From Alkalimonas amylolytica (lineage in GTDB: Bacteria > Pseudomonadota > Gammaproteobacteria > Enterobacterales > Alteromonadaceae), in the NCBI RefSeq assembly GCF_900107845.1, contig NZ_FNRM01000003.1, positions 502,755 through 566,754 of the forward strand: a stretch of 64,000 nucleotides of DNA. Reading direction: 5' to 3'. The notes beneath the pieces were generated by a model. It saw only the letters and a list, made by a program, of their open reading frames with translations, was not told the DNA's origin and did no database searches. The translations under genes were made by a program, and so were the position numbers. This document shows positions 61,989 through 64,000 of this stretch, in pieces (within the stretch, counting starts at the first letter, position 1; every line of letters begins with the position of its first letter).

Positions 61989-62594
61989 GTGAACAATGCT
62001 ACTGAGTCGGTTTATCTCTCTGTAAGCGATCTGGCTGAAGATCTTACTAATGTCACGGGTAATAAACAGTATGGCCAGGCCGCTGCGATGGCCTACGCTA
62101 TTTACTATCGGGATACGGTTATCGACACAGTGCGCTACAAGCGCGGTGCTATTGACCAAAAGACGTTAGAACTGAGTCGCCATATTCGTTGGATGCATAC
62201 CCGGAAACACAATGAGAAGTTGTCAAATAACATGCTGGCCGCTGGTCGTGAACGCAAGAAAAACATGGCGGCACATCACATTGTTGCCTGGGATCATCCC
62301 CGCGCAGCTAAGTCACGAATTCGGCTGGCGGCGTATGCAATTGATATAGATAATGAGTGTAACGGGGTATTCCTGCCGCGCTTTCAACGGCATTGTCCAC
62401 ATGAGTACCTGCCTAATGCGCAATCGCATTCTAAAACGCATACAAATACCTACTTTTTGAATGTGGAGTTCTTACTGGAAGCCACCATTGCGGAAGGTAT
62501 GGGCCGCAATGCTATTATCTCTACACTGCGTGACGTTGCAGAGGAACTGGAAGATGGCGAGTTCCCGCTGAATAGGAGGATAACTGATGTCTGA
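61989..62594 (+). CDS. Orphan AHH-type HNH nuclease toxin
   Basis: A 201-residue protein from GTG 61989, with AAGGAG eight bases before. The middle shows MAAHHIVAWDHPRA (AHH motif near 94-97), then DIDNECNGVFLP and H-C-P-H and THTNTYF, which together match the AHH domain, an HNH/EndoVII-fold nuclease common at the ends of polymorphic toxins. Here the toxin lacks the usual delivery region (no PAAR, RHS, or signal), so it stands as a free cassette with about 90 N-terminal residues of unknown role. Its stop overlaps the immunity gene by eight bases. Confidence 0.82.
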   Translation: MNNATESVYLSVSDLAEDLTNVTGNKQYGQAAAMAYAIYYRDTVIDTVRYKRGAIDQKTLELSRHIRWMHTRKHNEKLSNNMLAAGRERKKNMAAHHIVAWDHPRAAKSRIRLAAYAIDIDNECNGVFLPRFQRHCPHEYLPNAQSHSKTHTNTYFLNVEFLLEATIAEGMGRNAIISTLRDVAEELEDGEFPLNRRITDV

Positions 62595-63162
62595 GGTAAT
62601 AGCTGACACCAAGGTTTTCGGTGTGTTTGCAGACGTCGAACAATACGCCATGCTGCAAGAAACAGAATTAGAGCTGATAATGCAGATAGACGAACCGGTT
62701 GGCTTATATGGCAAGCCGTTAGCGGATAACTGGGCACCGATGGAAGTAACCTGGTTTTACAACCCCGACGAGCGGGTAAAACCACAGCCTGATATTGCTG
62801 CTTTTGGTGCAATAGCGTTTGCTGCCTCGGCAGAAACCTGCGAAAAGCTGCGGCCATTTATAAGCGATTACGTTGAATTCTTGCCCATCAATGTGGATGG
62901 CTGGCGTTGGTACATTATTCATGTTCTGGCCAAAGAAGATATTTTTAATGAAGCTCAGTCACAACGCAAAGTGCGCCGGGACGGCACACCGATGCGTATG
63001 TTTAAAAAGCTGGTGCTGGATGGTGACAGAGTCTCAAATGGCGTGCTGTTTCGCGTTCAAGGTTTGAGCCTGGGAATTTACAGTACGAATCTGCCAAATA
63101 GCTTTTTGAATGTAGTGCGCCAACTTGGCCTTAGCGGACTGACATTTCAGGATATAAACTAA
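62587..63162 (+). CDS. Imm11-type (DUF1629-like) immunity protein
   Basis: The 191-residue product starts at ATG 62587 after a perfect AGGAGG and within the toxin's last codons, so it is made with the toxin. It has acidic character in the first half, then VEFLPINVDGWRWYIIHVL, and a LGIYSTNLPNSFLNVVRQLGLSGLTF ending (split here at 20 by its two parts STNLPNSF and LGLSGLTF), patterns that I associate with the imm11 family. It would bind and block the AHH nuclease. The family call is moderate; the role follows mainly from the pairing. Confidence 0.75.
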   Translation: MSEVIADTKVFGVFADVEQYAMLQETELELIMQIDEPVGLYGKPLADNWAPMEVTWFYNPDERVKPQPDIAAFGAIAFAASAETCEKLRPFISDYVEFLPINVDGWRWYIIHVLAKEDIFNEAQSQRKVRRDGTPMRMFKKLVLDGDRVSNGVLFRVQGLSLGIYSTNLPNSFLNVVRQLGLSGLTFQDIN

Positions 63163-63224
63163 TCTCGTTTTCTGCCCTACTATAGCCGTTAGCATTCTCA
63201 GTGTTGAAAATGTTAACAGTCTAT

Positions 63225-63350
63225 TTACCGCACTGAATAATAGGCTCTGCCACACCGGCCAGATGCACTCGGGGAAGTCGTGCTATAGCGTAGCCTTTCG
63301 GTGATCGGAATCTGATGTAAGTTTAGACTGTTTCATTTTGTTCTGGCCCT
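63225..63350 (+). repeat. Dispersed repeat, copy A
   Basis: Its first part (TTACCGCACTGAATAATAGG, CACACCGGCCAGATGC) matches copy C; its second part (CTCGGGGAAGTCGTGCTATA, GCGTAGCCTTTCGG, TCTGATGTAAGTTTAG) matches copy B. It follows the immunity gene by about 60 bases. Confidence 0.8.
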
Positions 63351-63404
63351 AAGAACTATTGGGGTCAGATGAAAATTAAGAACTATTGGGGTCAGATGAA
63401 AATT
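63351..63404 (+). repeat. Two tandem 27-base repeats
   Basis: The unit AAGAACTATTGGGGTCAG followed by ATGAAAATT occurs twice with no spacer (63351-63377, 63378-63404). Its core GGGGTCAGA-N2-AAAAT is the inverse of the core in the 28-base repeats at 63589. Confidence 0.9.
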
Positions 63405-63438
63405 ATACCCGGCTCACCTTTGGCCGCCCTCGCTGCCC

Positions 63439-63608
63439 TTTATGTTGTCGCCGCCCTGTTAACATTTCAACCAAACCTGGCGGTTATTACCTCGCTGAAC
63501 AATATGCTCTGGCAACAGGCCTGATGCACTCGGGGAAGTCGTGCTATAGCGTAGCCTTTGGGGGCGAGATCTGATGTAAGTTTAGCCTATTATATTTTGT
63601 TCTGACCC
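63439..63608 (+). repeat. Dispersed repeat, copy B
   Basis: The most complete copy: it starts like copy C (GCCGCCCTGTTAACAT, TTCAACCAAACC) and ends like copy A (CTCGGGGAAGTCGTGCTATA, GCGTAGCCTTTGGG, TCTGATGTAAGTTTAG). It is 170 bases long and lies between two inversely oriented short tandem arrays. Confidence 0.8.
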
Positions 63609-63702
63609 CGGTAATTATTATATTTTGTTCTGACCCCGGTAATTATTATATTTTGTTCTGACCCCGGTAATTAGACCCCGGTAATTACTGACCCCGGTAA
63701 TT
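63589..63702 (+). repeat. Three 28-base tandem repeats with partial copies
   Basis: The unit ATTATATTTTGTTC followed by TGACCCCGGTAATT recurs at an exact 28-base step (TCTGACCCC at 63601, 63629, 63657), then two shortened copies GACCCCGGTAATTA at about 63674 and 63690. No gene is present between 63163 and 63712; repeats fill most of it. Confidence 0.9.
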
Positions 63703-63712
63703 AAGCAACTTG

Positions 63713-63997
63713 TTAGGTGTCTTCACTGTTAGCATAAAAATACACCCCTACAGAAATCCAGATGACTAAACATGTTATAAACAAGCCTGGCTCTTGAGAC
63801 CAGTATATCATTCCAGTCCGACCAGGAAGAGCACCGAAATATATAACTGCGATAATAGATATTGACCAAGTTATCAAAACAAATATCCGCGATTGTCTTA
63901 TATCGATTTCTTTTTGTTTGAGTTGATGAATTTCGTAATCACTGAGATATGGTGACTTTTTAGCATCTAATCGAGCAATCATCTTTTCCAACTGCAC
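63713..63997 (-). CDS. Small membrane protein, possibly cut by the window edge
   Basis: At least 94 residues. The frame is open to the right edge and its only start here is a GTG at 63997, so the true start may lie outside. The N-terminal half is a charged helix (KMIARLDAKKSPYLSDYEI, KQKEIDIRQS); two hydrophobic helices follow (about 38-55 and 70-90), and the end is a short polar tail. No family is recognised. The repeats end exactly at its stop codon. Confidence 0.55.
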   Translation of the reverse strand: MQLEKMIARLDAKKSPYLSDYEIHQLKQKEIDIRQSRIFVLITWSISIIAVIYFGALPGRTGMIYWSQEPGLFITCLVIWISVGVYFYANSEDT

Positions 63998-64000
63998 TTT

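Noticed and set aside
63706..63722. TTGTTAGGT matching the attC core GTTRRRY at the repeat/gene junction
   Set aside because: One seven-base match without the paired site or stem; it coincides with the stop codon of the small membrane protein gene.

Overview
The window reads as chromosome from a gammaproteobacterium of about 50% GC. The best guess is the Rheinheimera / Alishewanella / Arsukibacterium group of aquatic bacteria. This is inferred from the mix of Shewanella/Vibrio-like housekeeping genes (sbcDC, NDH-2, fpr, rhlE-type helicase) with a LodA/LodB quinoprotein pair, a SatD/DUF3307 pair, a TIGR02285-type periplasmic protein and many peptidase, hydrolase and efflux genes. Coding density is high, genes switch strand often, and operons are short. 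I saw no rRNA, tRNA, CRISPR array or intact insertion sequence.

Layout. 1-6000: a gene tail, a SIMPL-domain protein, a lipoprotein serpin, a VOC protein, an AT-rich coupled pair of unknown function (3092-4479), and a PadR/HAAS pair behind a nested-palindrome operator. 6000-20300: sbcD-sbcC (double-strand-end processing), a TauE/SafE permease, a DUF4287-like protein, glycerol kinase, NDH-2, a HxpB-like phosphatase, and lodA-lodB. 20400-27100: a likely acquired block of two very large proteins, an SF1 helicase with a C-terminal DUF2726-type nuclease and a 1274-residue protein with an Mrr-like nuclease, a STAND-like NTPase and a long helical tail. 27300-30600: an ArsR/SRPBCC operon, a WYL regulator and a GST. 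30600-40000: periplasmic and hydrolase genes, a two-component system, DUF3307/SatD, AzlC/AzlD branched-chain amino acid export, and a DEAD-box helicase. 40200-44900: a TetR-MFP-RND efflux operon with tandem operator-like sites. 45000-50300: fpr with a truncated folE copy behind it, a solute-binding protein, a serine hydrolase, and a cytochrome b561/catalase-like peroxidase pair. 50600-54200: a secreted nuclease, a fosmidomycin-resistance-type MFS pump, and a MerR regulator fused to a methyltransferase. 54200-59100: a two-gene module of unknown function present twice in opposite orientation, one copy decayed, around a 5'-nucleotidase, a methyltransferase and chaC. 59200-64000: a Tat-exported class-V aminotransferase, an M42-type peptidase, an orphan AHH nuclease toxin with an Imm11-type immunity protein, and a dense field of direct and tandem repeats.

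Most promising for new biology: (i) the helicase-nuclease plus nuclease-STAND block at 20.5-27.1 kb, a candidate anti-phage island; (ii) the AHH/Imm11 cassette and its flanking direct repeats at 60.6-63.7 kb; (iii) the coupled membrane-protein pair at 3.1-4.5 kb; (iv) the duplicated two-gene module at 54.4-59.0 kb; (v) the folE N-terminal fragment still carrying a ribosome binding site. All functional statements rest on motif reading and family memory; no search was run.
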